Positions 18,042-29,648 of a DNA stretch of 64,000 nucleotides are shown one piece after another. The position numbers and the translations under genes were made by a program. This DNA comes from Lepiota brunneoincarnata. Its lineage: Eukaryota; Basidiomycota; Agaricomycetes; Agaricales; Agaricaceae. Below the pieces are notes generated by a model. It was given only the letters and a program-made list of their open reading frames with translations. It searched no databases and was not told where the DNA came from. The stretch covers positions 62,001 to 126,000 of the forward strand of contig JAEBUN010000037.1 of the NCBI GenBank assembly GCA_023014365.1. The letters run 5' to 3'. The stretch's first letter is position 1. The number at the start of each line of letters is the position of its first letter.

Positions 18042-19588
18042 GCCATGCACAGAAGCTTTAAGCCAACTGCATCCACACATGCCAACTCAGCCCATTTTCC
18101 ACCTTAGCCAAAGAAGAGGAAGAGGATGAGCCTTTGGAAGATGGAGATTGTATCTTTGCAGCTGGACTCCTCCCCCCAAAGCCTACTCCCGAAGAGATTG
18201 TGGCTGGTTCCACTACCTCTCAATGCCTGGCAGAAGCATTTCTCTGAAACTCCCAAACAAATGACCCCCAGAATTCTAGCTTCTAAGCACATGTCCCCTC
18301 ATACCTCCAGGAGTATACTGCCATCTTTGCCAAGGAGTCCTTTGACATGCTCCTGGATCACCAACCCTGGGATCACGCTATAGAGCTTGTCCCTGGGGCG
18401 GACCCCAAAGGGTGCAAGGTCTATCCATTGTCCCCTCTTGAGCAAAAGGAACTGGATGCATTTCTACAGGAAAACCTGTCTTCTGGTTGGATATGCCCAT
18501 CTAAGTCCCCCATGGCCTCCCCAGTCTTCTTTATCAAAAAAAGGATGGCTCACTTTGCCTGGTACAGGATTACTGAGCACTCAATGCCCTCACAGTGAAG
18601 AACAAATACCCCCTGCCCCTCATCTCCAAGCTGGTAGTGCAGTGCCGAGAAGCCAAGTACTTCACCTAGTTAGATGTTCGTTGGGGCTCTAATAACATCC
18701 AGATTAAGCCAGGAGATGAGTGGAAGGCAGCATTTTGCACCAACAGGGGCCTCTTTGAACCTCTTGTCATGTTCTTTGGCCTCACTAATAGTCTGGCCAC
18801 CTTCCAGATGATGATGAATGATATCTTTCATGAACTTATCATGGAAGGGGTTGTGGTTGTCTACCTGGACAACATTCTCATCTTCACCTGGACTTTAGAG
18901 CAGCACCAGGATGTTGTCAGGTGTGTTATGGAGATCCTCCAATGGCACAAACTTTACTTACAGCCAGAGATGTGTGAGTTTGAATGCACTCACATCAAGT
19001 ACCTAGGACTCATTATCTCAGAAAACTCCATCAAGATGGATCTGGTCAAAGTTGCAGGAGTCAAGGAGTGGCCAACCCTCAAGGATAAATTAGGACTCCA
19101 ATCCTTCCTAGGTTTTACCAACTTCTACCATCACTTTATCTGAGACTTCTCCCACATAGCACAACCCCTCTTCAACCTCACCCAAAACAGCACTACATGG
19201 CAGTGGAATTTGGAACAACAAGCAGCATTCGATGGCTTGAAGGCAGTGATCACCACAGCTCCAGTTTTGGCTTCTCCAGACAACAAGGTGCCCTTTCAAG
19301 TAGAAGTTGACAGTTCAGACTTTGCCACCAGGGCAGTACTCTCTCAACTCTCAGGAGATGATGGAAAGTGGCACCCAGTAGCATTTTACTCTAAGGCTTT
19401 GTACCCAGTGGAGTGCAACTACAAAATCCATGACAAGGAGATGCTGGCCATTATCCAAGCACTGGAGGAGTGGAGACACTTCCTTGAAGGAGTGCAGGAA
19501 AGGTTTGAAATCTGGATGGACCACAAAAACCTGGAGTACTTCATGACTGCTCAGAAGCTGAATTGCTGACAGGCATGCTGGTCCTATA
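18042..19588 (+). pseudogene. Gypsy A reverse transcriptase and RNase H (decayed)
   Basis: RT homology runs through several frames: LVPGADPKGCKVYPLSPLEQ (about 18,388), a frameshift at the A-run near 18,535, stops near 18,598 and 18,668, then MFFGLTNSLATFQMMMNDIF and the catalytic box, which reads YLDN instead of YLDD. The thumb and connection follow (LGLQSFLGFTNFYHHFI, stop at 19,141). RNase H (VEVDSSDFATRAVLSQLSGD) begins near 19,303. The copy is dead by several independent lesions. It is cut at 19,588 by gypsy B and resumes at 33,061. Confidence 0.85.
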
Positions 19589-19879
19589 TGTTATCTGGGT
19601 AAGGGATCATCACTTAGTGGTGATATAACTTACTCTCTACAGGCATCTATACAGACTTATTCCTGGAAATATTCAGTTGCCGACTTGTAAGTATGAACAC
19701 TGGCAAAGGCTGGAGGGTGAAGGCTAGTGTATAGAACAAACTACACTGTACTAGAGTACAATAGTAATTCTACTTGAGTTATATATGTATCTACAGTGGC
19801 TGTGCTACTGTTATATTGGGGATTGGGGCTTGGGATCAAACTATTGGGAAAGTGTTCTATTTACAGGATATCTGATAAC
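19589..19879 (-). repeat. 3' LTR of gypsy B
   Basis: A copy of the terminal repeat about 290 bp long, beginning TGTTATCTGGG and ending CTGATAACA. It aligns end to end with 32,764-33,055. Confidence 0.92.
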
Positions 19880-20849
19880 ATTAGGTCCTTCTTATGAGTT
19901 GTCTTTGTACAACTCAACATTCTCCAAATATGTTATGGTCAGCATTGTAGTTGTAGTAGTAATCGAGAGTTTTGTCTTCTTTGGGTAATGGCATTAAGTG
20001 TGTGAGGTTGTCATCATAAATGATATGGGTTGGGTAATCATAGTTGTCTGGGGATGGTGATGAGGGTCTTTGTATTGGGGAGTAGGGTGGTTGATCAGGA
20101 ATGGAGGAATGGGTAGATCCTTCTTCAAGGAGGTGCTGGTATTGTTGTTGTATATTGTTGTATTGTTCCCATCATAAATCTCGTGGACTAGGGAAGGTAG
20201 GCCCTGGGTATTGTTGTTGATATAAGTGGTCTTGGAACAGGTCATTTTCATAAGTGATTTGAGTGGCTTCTTCACTCAAGTTGTATCATGTCAATGGGTT
20301 CATTGCACATGTTTGATTCAGTGGCAGGGTCATAGTATGAGAGAGGGGTGTCAGGTTGAGTGTTGACATGTCAAGGTTGATAATTTGGGTTGAGACAAGG
20401 GTAAGGTCATTGAGGTACTGTAAGGGCAACCTGGTTGTCACATCGTGTCAACTGAGCAGGGGGAAACCTTAGAGAATTGAGTAAGGGTTCTCCGAGCTCA
20501 CCTACACTACTTATACTACTTGCCATAAGTCCAAATTAAGTAATCTACTCTACATAAAGGGCCGTGAGGTGTCAGGGATGTCTAAAGTGGGTATGGTCAG
20601 GAATGGGCTCAGGACAGGGTTGCATGTGCCAGTGAGGGTTCACATCTGTATTGGAGGGGTGTAGGAAGGAACTCCAAGCACTGGAGTGCTAGAGGACCAA
20701 ATTCCAGGCTGAAGGGGGCTGGGGATGAGATTTTTGAATGCAGGAAGTGTAAGGGGACTGGCGTCATGCACTCCATGTCATGCTCCCCCTTACGCAAGGT
20801 ACGTCTAGGGGCCTGCGGTTGGATGTCCAGGCTTGGCCTTCTTAGCCGA

Positions 20850-22716
20850 TGAAATGCGGATTACTTTACGAGATTGAAAACGAAGTTCGTTAACAGGTTC
20901 ACTAATTCCGACTTTATAAGTTCGTGGGGGAGAGGTTGTCACAGATCTCCAGAAATATATTCAATTCTAGTGTTTTTAGGGTTTTGGTACGTTATTCTCT
21001 TAGTCTCCAACTAGACAGACAGTTGTTCTATCTGAATACAATGGGAACTTTTGACGGTCGTTGCTATATAATATGTTAACTAATATCTTCACGATTCGAT
21101 AAGTCAGGCAAAACGCAAGCTTTTGCAATCAGTGAACCTCCGTAGACCTAGCAGACAACGTATTCTAACAGGCCCTAGCATACTACGTCCTTTTCTCTTG
21201 ACAATACTGTAAATTTACACTACCCAGCGAGAGAGGCTTTTGACAAGCTCCTGCAGTAAGTGTCTTTAAGCTAGTAGGCCTAGCGGACGGCGTTATCTAA
21301 CGGGCCCTAGCGCACTACAGCTTCTGAACAAGGCAATAAAACTTTTATACCACTCAGCGAAACAGGCTTCTAGCGAGCTCCTGCAGTAAGTATCTTTAAA
21401 CTAGATAGACCTAGTGGACAGCGTTTTCAACGGGCCCTAGCATACTATGTTCGCTTCTCAATTAAACAGCTCTACAATTCAATGGTATACTTCTGAGGCA
21501 AGGCCTCTAAGAGGAACCCAAAGAAACGGAAGTTAGTGAACTTTTCTACTTAAGAACCGAAGAGGCGTAGCAACTCATATTCAGTTCTCGAGTCAAGCAG
21601 AAGGGTCTGTCAATATCTCAATCGTTTCAAAGGGTCTGGTTTTAAAGAGTATAACTCTTTAAGTCTCTGGTGGTCTTATGACCGAAGAAAATCGCGTAAA
21701 ATTGCTTTATATTCTTATCCTAATCAACCATACAATCAGAGGGGGAAATAGGCAAGCGGTTTCTTTCCTCCCATGTAATTTACAGACAAGTTTTTATAAC
21801 AATATACAATTAACTTATGGGTATACCTGAAACAAGCCTTCAGCTTCATCATTTTATTGTCTCCTCATCATTTAGGAGCATCATTCTAGGAGTTCCGATA
21901 TCAGCGACATCAATTTGCTCTCAGGGACTTGCTCCCTAGGTGCCTGGCTATTTATATCACAGCCAGCCGGGTTAGCGAGTTTCCTCGCTAACGTTTATCT
22001 ATTGGTTTTTATTTTATTCTCGGACTCTCCACACCTGAGCTTTTCAACCCTAATGTTCTAAAGTCCACTTCCATAGTCTTCAGGTAGTAGACTAACACTA
22101 GAATTAATTAGCTTATTCTATTCTTATCAATCTTCATTTTCTAGTTCATCATTTCTGATCTCTTTTTGTTTCTATGAGGGGGCATCCTTCCCTGAGTACC
22201 CTCGGGGATACCCCCATTCGATCCCTTAGGTTTCAATATCATCAGAACCATTTCAAGGGGACATTCTTGTCAGGGCATTCAGCTAATCCCTACATTCTTT
22301 TGTCAAGATTCACTCCCGGACCTGTTATTATGACTAGGTACCATCTGGATGACATAGGTGTTGCGACTTGTCCGCTTTCTAGGGCAGAGGCGAAGAAATG
22401 GGTCTTTTTGTGCAGTCATGAGTATCTTAACTAATATCTTAGTTAACACGGTATCGGATACAATGCTCGGGTACATTCATACCAGAGTCATTCTTCCATA
22501 GCCTTGTCACCCATAAGTTAGTTAACATCACTTTTACTTGTCTGGGTGTTCTGGTTCTGTTTCTGAGATGTCCGCCTTCACATATTTTAGATAGTATTCT
22601 AAATCTCTCGCACCCAGTGTCTGACCATGGCCATATACTGATATTATTCAGTAACAGAGAGTTAGTTACTTTATTAGCTAGTGATTTCACAAATGAAATG
22701 ATTTTGCGGCGCAACA
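20850..22716. mobile_element. Unknown 1.87 kb insertion at the core of the nest
   Basis: Family-C LTR similarity stops at TAGCCGAT (20,850) and resumes at CCGATACCCAATGCCC (22,717). The direct repeat CCGAT, or CCGA if the element is read as TG..CA, flanks the insert. With the second reading it begins TGAAATGCGG and ends GCGCAACA, as an LTR would, so it may be a very long solo LTR. It contains about 2.5 tandem units of 131 bp and no clear coding region; the longest frame (22,174-22,434, starting MRGHPSLSTLG) resembles nothing I know. Confidence 0.55.
21115..21440 (+). repeat. Tandem repeats of about 131 bp
   Basis: Three imperfect units are anchored by TAGACCTAGCAGAC (21,143), TAGGCCTAGCGGAC (about 21,275) and TAGACCTAGTGGAC (about 21,406). 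GAGCTCCTGCAGTAAGT-type blocks and GGGCCCTAGC blocks repeat at the same spacing. The third unit is cut short. The block lies inside the 1.87 kb unknown insertion. Confidence 0.75.
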
Positions 22717-23118
22717 CCGATACCCAATGCCCAAGCCCAGTCTCGGCCTTCAGCCACCCCCATCCCTGAGCCTGATCTGCGGGCAACTTCTTATTATTAG
22801 TTGTTTGTCTATTGTTTGCATATGTTATTACTGGTAGCTATTGTAGTGTTTGGTTACCCAGTCTGTGCACAGACCACTATGTATATATATAGTGTGGGTG
22901 GCGATTTCAATCGCCACCTGAATATCAACTTGGTTCTGGTGCCATATCTTCCCCTAACAGGAAGGCAGGAAATCGGATTTCTGAGCATAGGAAAGCTGGG
23001 GACTGGGTTTCTGAACATAGAGAGGCAGGGAATCAGATTTCTGAGTGCTAGGAGGTTGGGAATCAGATTTCCAAATTTGAGGTTGTGAGCAGTGACCTGA
23101 AGTTCCCCTTACAGGTAC

Positions 23119-24438
23119 TTGGTATTGAGGGCATTTGTTTTGTTTGTGTCAAGGCTGGTAAGTCTTGCAGAAAGGGCATTGGTATTCAAGGCAGTTGTAG
23201 GAGTAATGTCCAGGAGTGGTTCAGCAGCATCCAAGACATTCAAATTGAGGGCAGTCCATTGGCCAATGGCCAACCATTCTGCATTGACAACAGTATGTGT
23301 TGGAGGGGGCGACAGAGTCAGTTTGTGTGTGAAGGGGTGCAGGGGAGTCCTGAAGTCTTCTGTGTGTAGTGATGGTGGTTGTGGTGGGGTTGATAGGGTG
23401 GAAAGGGTTGTTTGTATCATTTCAAGGATGGGATGTGGAGTTTCAGTTATGATTGGAGGTAATTTGGATCTTGTTCATGGAGGGATCATTAGTGGTGGTG
23501 GCAATTCGACTGGTGTTGGGGATGGCATTGGAGATGGGGTGAATTCATATTGTAGAATTGTCAGGTAATCGATCTTAGGTCATTGCTGGATGGAGGGATA
23601 AGTATGCTGACAAACCAAGCATAATCTCTGGCTGCATTTGTAGTTGTTGTTTGAGTGAGGCCTTCCAGGCCTGTTGGGTTTTGAGTGTTTCAGTGAGAGA
23701 CACAACATATCAAACATGGTTGGCATAAGTTTGCCAGATTGGTTGGTGTTCATAGTGAAGGAGAGTGTTTTTGAATTGATGTGAAGTGGGTTTGGTGGCT
23801 GCAATTCTGTCAATATCATTTGTGTTAATTTGAGGTGATCTATGTGATTGAAAACATATTGCAGGGGGACTGTATCTTTGAGCTCAGGTGAAGGCAGGTA
23901 TATAAGGGGTGTTTTGGGTGGCAGACTGAGGAGGAGGGGACAATAGAGCAGTAGGCAGAAACAAGCTTGATTTTCCTTTGATAAGTTTGATGGATGAGTC
24001 AGAAGGTGCTGGGGTATTAGAGCAATGATTTGAGCTATGGGATGAGGTATGGTCTGGGATATAGGTGAGAGCAGATTGGGGGCAATTGTTAGTGTTGGAT
24101 TGGTTCATGTTTTTAAATGAGTTGATGGGAACTTCTTCTGGGTGTTGGGTTTTGGATGGTGATTGGGAGGCCATGTGTTTCTTGGTAAGTATTTAAGTCT
24201 TCCAATGTGTGGGGCACAAGGTTGTCTTCTGAGATCCATTCATTTTTGCTATGGCTGAAGCCTTTCCATTTTACATAATACTGGTTTTTCCCTCATTGTC
24301 AGTGGTGATTGATGATTGATTCAATTTCATATTGTTCTTCATCATTGATGATGTCAGGTGGCAGGGGTAGAGGAGTCTTTCCATAGATTTTGTTTTCTTG
24401 GAGCAGTGTTAGAAGGATGGCATGGAAGACAGGGTGTA
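23119..24438 (-). pseudogene. Gypsy B pol C-terminus with chromodomain (decayed)
   Basis: On the minus strand, from about 24,410 down to 24,180, the sequence reads PPDIINDEEQYEIESIINH, then YYVKWKGFSHSKNEWISE, a chromodomain in its usual place after the integrase. Stops interrupt it. Below 24,180 the sequence down to 23,119 is poorly coding and likely leads toward the 3' end of the element. The Tc1 element at 24,439 separates this part from the integrase. Confidence 0.7.
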
Positions 24439-26043
24439 CAGTGACCCACAAAACTGTTCCAATGTTTTGTACTTTTGACTTAAAGTAGTAATAGCTCAGT
24501 GAATAAAATGGATAGATTTGTGAATATATTTCTAAACATAGCCAAACATGTCATATCTGACCCTGCAAATTCGCGTTATGTAATACTTCCAAATGAGTCA
24601 ATTATGAATTTTGTAAGCATTTTAAGTCATTGGAACAGTTTTGTCAATGGTAATTTTTGATACTAATTCAAGCAATTACATGACTCTGTTGATTGTGAAT
24701 CAACAAGATCATGTGACCATGTGTCTTTGACATATAAATAGATGTGCTGACAGCCATGTCCCATCATTCTCAACCCCCCTACCTACCATGAAGCCATTAT
24801 CTTCTATTCTAAAGAAAACCATCCTCTCTATGCTAAATTCTCACCATTCCTATACTAAAATTGAGGCAATTGCTGGTGTTGGGCACAGTACCATATCCAG
24901 GCTAGCCTCTAAAAATTGTTCCAGCCTTACCAAATCACTTGGAGGACATCCTTCAATACTCTCTACTACCAATATCCAGCATACTATCTATCTTATCTCT
25001 GCTGGCAAGGCTGAAACTGCTTTAGATATAGCCAAATCTCTTGTTCCCATCATTGGAACATCAGTCTCTTCACAGATTGTGTTAAGGCATCTCAAACAGG
25101 CAGGAATGAAGGCTATAGTCAAGCAAAAAAAGCCTTTACCCTTTGACAAGCATAGGAGAGCTAGGCTGGATTTTGCTCTGACACACCAGCATTGGACTGT
25201 GGAAGACTGGAAGCTGGTTGTATGGTCTGATGAGACCAAAATCAATTGTTTGGGGTCAGATGGGAGGAAGTGGGGATGGAAAAAGAAGGGAGAGGGGCTC
25301 AGTGAAAGACTGGTTCAGGAAACTCTGAAGTATAGAGGAGCATCAGTGATAGTTTGGGGTTGTATACTGTGGGATAGCCCAGGCTATGCAGTGAGGATTG
25401 ATAGAAGGATGGATGCAGAGTTGTTTGTGCAAATTTTGGAGAAGGATTTGAAGAAGAGTCTCCAGTGGTACAAGCTTAAACCCCAAGATATCATCTTCCA
25501 GCAAGATAATGATCCCAAACACAAGAGTGTATTGGCCCCAGAATGGTTTCAAAAATATCATTTTAGGCTGCTAATCTGGCCAGCACATCACCTGACCTCA
25601 ATCCCATTGACCACTTATGGGATTATGTGATGAGAACGCTGGGAGAGTATGAATCTCCTCTCAAGGGTATAAAGGAGTTGTAGTAGGAGGTAGAGAAGGA
25701 GTGGGATGCTATTTCAGCTTCTGAGTATCAGAAGTTAATTGAAAGTATGCCTAGGAGAGTAGCAGCTGTTCTCAAAGCCAAAGGGAGCCACTCTAAGTAC
25801 TAGAAATAATACAATGGCCTGGTATAATATGTCATTGACAAAACTGTTCCAATGACTCAACATGCTTACAAAATTCATAATTGCCCAATTTGGAGGTATT
25901 ACATAACGCGACTTTGCAGGGTCAGATATGACATGTTTGGCTATGTTTATAAATATATTCACAAATTTAGTCATTTTATCCATTGAGCTATCACTACTTT
26001 AAGTCAAAAGTATAAAACATTGGAACAGTTTTGTGGGTCACTG
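24439..26043 (+). mobile_element. Tc1/mariner DNA transposon with long inverted repeats
   Basis: It starts CAGTGACCCACAAAACTG and ends with the reverse complement, flanked by TA on both sides (24,437-24,438 and 26,044-26,045), the Tc1/mariner target. The inverted repeats are about 210 bp each (24,439-24,650 and 25,832-26,043). Each repeat carries the end motif twice: the outer CACAAAACTGTTCCAATG and, inverted at its inner edge, CATTGGAACAGTTTTGT. This resembles the IR/DR arrangement in which transposase binds both ends of each repeat. The transposase gene inside is broken. Confidence 0.92.
24788..25803 (+). pseudogene. Tc1-type DDE transposase (frameshift and stops)
   Basis: From ATG 24,788 a frame of 280 codons holds an N-terminal helix-turn-helix region (YTKIEAIAGVGHSTISRLAS near residue 22) and the catalytic core: first Asp in VWSDETKI (near 148), second in FQQDNDPKHKS (near 239). 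The third acidic motif, normally W-P-x-x-S-P-D-L-N-P-I-E, is met at about 25,585 only after a one-base frameshift (SPDLNPIDHLWDY, with Asp as the third acidic residue). Adjacent TAG codons at about 25,681 follow. Further coding homology runs to about 25,800. It cannot make active enzyme. Confidence 0.88.
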
Positions 26044-26045
26044 TA

Positions 26046-28929
26046 TCTTCCATGTTTTAGGTATTTTTAGTTTGTATGTGAGCAGAGATAGGATTTGCTA
26101 GATTTGGAATGGTCCTAGTCATTTTGGCATTATTTTCCTGGAGGGTAATGATGTTCTGATGTTTTTGGCTTCTAGCAGACTTTCTGTCCTAGGGTAAAGG
26201 ATTTGAAGTTTGAGGTTCTTCTTTTGGTCATTGTTTCTAATGTTAGTTGATGGGCGGCTTGTGCATCTTTTCAGGCATTGTCTAGATTTTGAAGTTGTTC
26301 ATTGACTGAAGGGAAGTCAGTATTCTCTATGATTGTTGGATTTGGTGGGGGGTTGTATCCCATAATTAGTTCAAATGGGGATTGATTTCGGGTGGCATGT
26401 GTTTTGGAATTCTGCACGAATTCTGCCATTGGTAGTGTTTTGGACCATGAAGTTGGGTTTCTGGTGCAATAGATAGAGAGGTAAGTTTCAATCTCCTGAT
26501 TGTATTGTTCAGTTGATCCATCTGTTTGAGGATGGTAAGCAGTGGAGAATGCTTGTTGGATGTTGAGTCTATTCATGAGGTTTTGCATGGATTTTGCTGC
26601 AAATTGAGGGTCTTGGTCAGAGATGATTTTGTCTGGCAGTCCAAATCTTGTGAATATCTTGTCAATAAGAATTCTTGCAATATCATCAGCAGTTGCAGTA
26701 TCTGAAGTTGGAGTAAAAATTACCCCCTTCATAAGGCCATGGTCCACCATGGACAAAATAGCATTGTGGCCATAAGATAGTGGCAATGATGTGATCAAGT
26801 CCCAGGATATCTGGGCAAAGGGTCAGAGTGAGTCTGAATGGGGTATTGGTTGGAGGGGTGGAATTTCAGTTCTCCTGATGATTTTGTATTGCTGACAGGT
26901 GGAGCAACCTTTGATGTAGTTCTTGATGAATGTGGCCATGCTGGGCCAGTACACTTCTTTCCATGCAAGATGGTAGGTTTCCTGTTTGCCAGGGTGACCT
27001 CATGATGGGTGATCATGGTATCGTGCTGCAATATTGCATCATAGTTGGAGATCCTCAGGTATGACTACTTTTCCTCGGTAGGTGAGTAATGGACCATTTG
27101 TTGTATGTATTGATCCATAGTCATTGTTGGTGGATTTAGGAATGGAATTGCATAGGGATTGGAGGATGTCAGAGAGTGATGGGTCAAATTTGGGAGAGGT
27201 GGTGATATGTTCTTGGAGTTTGGTGTTGATTATGTCAATGAACAGTTCTTTTGGAAGGACTGTTATCAATTTGGCAAAGTTTGCAAATAGGTCACTGGGG
27301 AGCATAGTGACGTCCTTGTTATCATTATCTTCTTCTGGTATGTGGTCTGGGCAGTGAGAGAGCACATCAGGTGCTGGTATTCTGGTTCCAGGTACATGTT
27401 CAAGTTTGAAGTTGAATTGTGAGAGTATTTGTACCCATCAGGCTTGTCATCAGTTTAACTTTTGGGGTTTTCTCCAATAAGTCAGGTTTTGGTGGTTGGT
27501 TTTGATGATTACTGTATGTGGGGATCCCTTGAGGTAATGACACCATTCTTCCAAAGTGTGGATAATTGCTAGTATTTCTTGATTGTAAATGTCATAGTTT
27601 TGTTCTGCCAGATTGAATGTTTTTGATATGAATGCAACTGGTTTTCAGTTGCCATTGATGTCCTTTTGATATATATAGAACTCCTCCAGAGGCATATTTA
27701 GAGGCATCAGATTTGATTTTGAAGGATTTGTTTTGGTCAGGCATTAGGAGCACTGGTTCTTTTGTGAAGGCTTCTTTGAGGGTGTCAAATGATGCTTGTG
27801 TTTCATTGGTCCATTGGAATTTCTTGTTTTTGGTGAGGAGGTTGTTGAGTGGTTTTGTATGATTGGAATAGTGTTGGATAAATTTTCAGTAGAAATTGCA
27901 GAAACCTATGAATTTTTGTATGTCACATACACAGTTTGGGGTTGGCCATTCTTGGATGCCCTTGAGTTTACCAGAGTCCATTTTAATTTTGTCTGGGGAT
28001 ATAATCATTCCCAGGTATTTGAGTTGTTTCTTGTTGAATTTGCATTTCTCCATTTTGAGATAGAGGTTGTGTTCTTTGAGTTTTTGTAGGACTTGTTCAG
28101 TTAGTTGATTGAGTTGTTCTTCTGTTTTGGCATAGATTAGGATATCATCCATATAGATAATTACTCCTCCTTTCTCCAGAAGATCATTGAAGATGGTGTC
28201 CATCATATGTTGAAATGTTGCAGGGCTGTTACACATTCCAAAGAGCATGACAGTTGGTTCAAAAAGGCTGAAGGGCATCTTGAATGTGGCTTTCCATTGG
28301 TCACCATCCTTGATTTGTATGTTGTTGTATCCTAGTTGGACATCAAGTTTTGTAAAGTGTTTGGCACCTTTTAATTTGTCCATTATATTTGATATCATCA
28401 GAATCAAGTAGGCATTCTTGACAGTATGATTGTTTAAGTAATGATAATCTTGGCAGGGTCAGAGGTTGCCATCTTTTTTTCCCACAAAGAAGAAGGGAGA
28501 GGCTATTGGGGATTTTGATGGTTGAATATATCCTTTTTGGAGGTTTTCATCAATAAAAGTCTTGAGTTCTTCTTCTGCCATTGAGAGTTGATATGGTTTT
28601 ATTGATATGGGTTTGAAGTTGGGTTTTAGGTCAATTTTGTGATCATATGGGCAAGATGGGGGAAAACATTCAGATTTCTTCTTGTCAAATATATTGAGCC
28701 ATTTTTTGCATTTGGTAGGGATTTTCTGGGCTTGTTTGAGTTTATTGATAGTGCTTTGGATTTTCATAGCCATTGTAATCTTCATGTTGATTTCTAGAGG
28801 TGTATCTAGCATTGGTTTCATTTTGTTATTGAATGAATATTCATCGAAATTGGTAAAACCGAGTTTTGAGTATTCTGGTGGGTCATCTTCTGGAAGTGGT
28901 GCTGTAGGGTCTTGAGCCATCAGGTTCAT
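26046..28929 (-). pseudogene. Gypsy B RT, RNase H and integrase (decayed)
   Basis: On the minus strand from 28,929: RT start (YDHKIDLKPNFKPISIKPYQ, YIQPSKSPIASPFFFVGKKD), then from 28,407 the RT core with LFGMCNSPATFQHMMDTIF and the catalytic box IYMDDILIYAK (both Asp kept). RNase H follows at about 27,850-27,370 with stops. The integrase has its H2C2 domain at about 27,030-26,880 (CSTCQQYK) and the DDE core at 26,798-26,271: SMVDHGLMKGVIF, IISDQDPQFAAKS, TDGSTEQYNQEIE. The integrase C-terminus continues to 26,046, where the Tc1 element begins. Several frame changes and stops show that the gene is dead, though the motifs are well kept. Confidence 0.88.
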
Positions 28930-28956
28930 GGCAATTGAATTGATTTTGATTGGTCG

Positions 28957-29319
28957 TCACATGCTTTGTAGTAGCATGGGGAATGAATTGTGGTTCTTCT
29001 CAGGTCTCCAAGTAAATGTCTTCTTCTTCCAGTTGATGTCTGGGTTGTATTGTTTGAGCCAGGGTAGGCCTATGATAAGAGTTTGATCTCCAGTGTTGGT
29101 GATGTAAGCTTTGATGTTGCAATCTCTTCCATCAATAATAGTGTCAATTTGATGTATGTTGTGATACTTCCATGTTGGTTTGGGGTTCCATCTACATTTC
29201 CTAGGGGAATAGGTCAGGGAAGTTTGTGGAGTTGATATCCATGAGTGTTGGTGAAAGTGTGGGAGATGAAATTTCCTTGAGCTCCAGAATCTAATAGTGC
29301 AGTGATGGCCATGGGTCAA
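28957..29319 (-). pseudogene. Gypsy B aspartic protease (frameshifted)
   Basis: On the minus strand near 29,307-29,280 the sequence reads AITALLDSGA, the protease active site. After a frame change the second-half motif LIIGLPWLKQYNPDINW appears at about 29,080-29,030. The domain is cut by stops. It lies in the expected place between gag and RT. Confidence 0.7.
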
Positions 29320-29648
29320 GATGTTTGGTCACTCCTCAGTGTGATGGGAAGGTAAAGGGATCATTTATTTGGGGATGTATCTAGTGTTACATGATTGAGA
29401 TTGAGAGGAGGAGAGGGAGTCTTGTTTTTGGGGGTGGCTACAGGGGCAGATTGATCTACAGGTCCCAATTTTAAAAATCCTGGAAGGGTCGTATTTCAGG
29501 ATCTTTGGCTAGAGCATTGTGGAGCTCTTGTTGGAATTCAGGTTCAAGTTCTTGAACCATTTGGTGCATTTGAGATGCAACTTCAGCTATGGCAAGGGAG
29601 TACTTGCATGGGATGTTCTTGTTGAGAGTTTGGTTGGCTCTGTTGGGG

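Larger units (their letters stand above)
20748..22959 (+). repeat. Solo LTR of family C, interrupted
   Basis: It starts TGTAAGGGGACTGG (20,748) and ends CTTCCCCTAACA (22,959), with the duplication GGAAG at 20,743-20,747 and 22,960-22,964. It matches the complete C copy at 31,273-31,605, apart from a short extra CAT-containing stretch near 20,765 and the insertion at about 20,850-22,716. It lies within the inverted A LTR. Confidence 0.85.
20419..23113 (-). repeat. Inverted solo LTR of gypsy family A, interrupted
   Basis: The reverse complement matches the A LTR at 34,793-35,270. On the plus strand it starts TGTAAGGGCAACC (20,419) and ends GAAGTTCCCCTTACA (23,113), flanked by GGTAC at 20,414-20,418 and 23,114-23,118. 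Without the inner insertion and its 5-bp duplication its length is 329 + 149 = 478 bp, the same as the complete A LTR. It is therefore a solo LTR left after recombination, showing that family A moved again after B had inserted. Confidence 0.9.

Noticed and set aside
21115..21440. 131-bp tandem units as a possible CRISPR or rDNA spacer
   Set aside because: Only about 2.5 long imperfect units, no unique spacers and no rRNA text nearby.
27796..28089. Plus-strand frames inside 26,800-29,000, such as 27,796-28,089
   Set aside because: They are shadows of the minus-strand gypsy B pol, which has clear RT and integrase motifs there.
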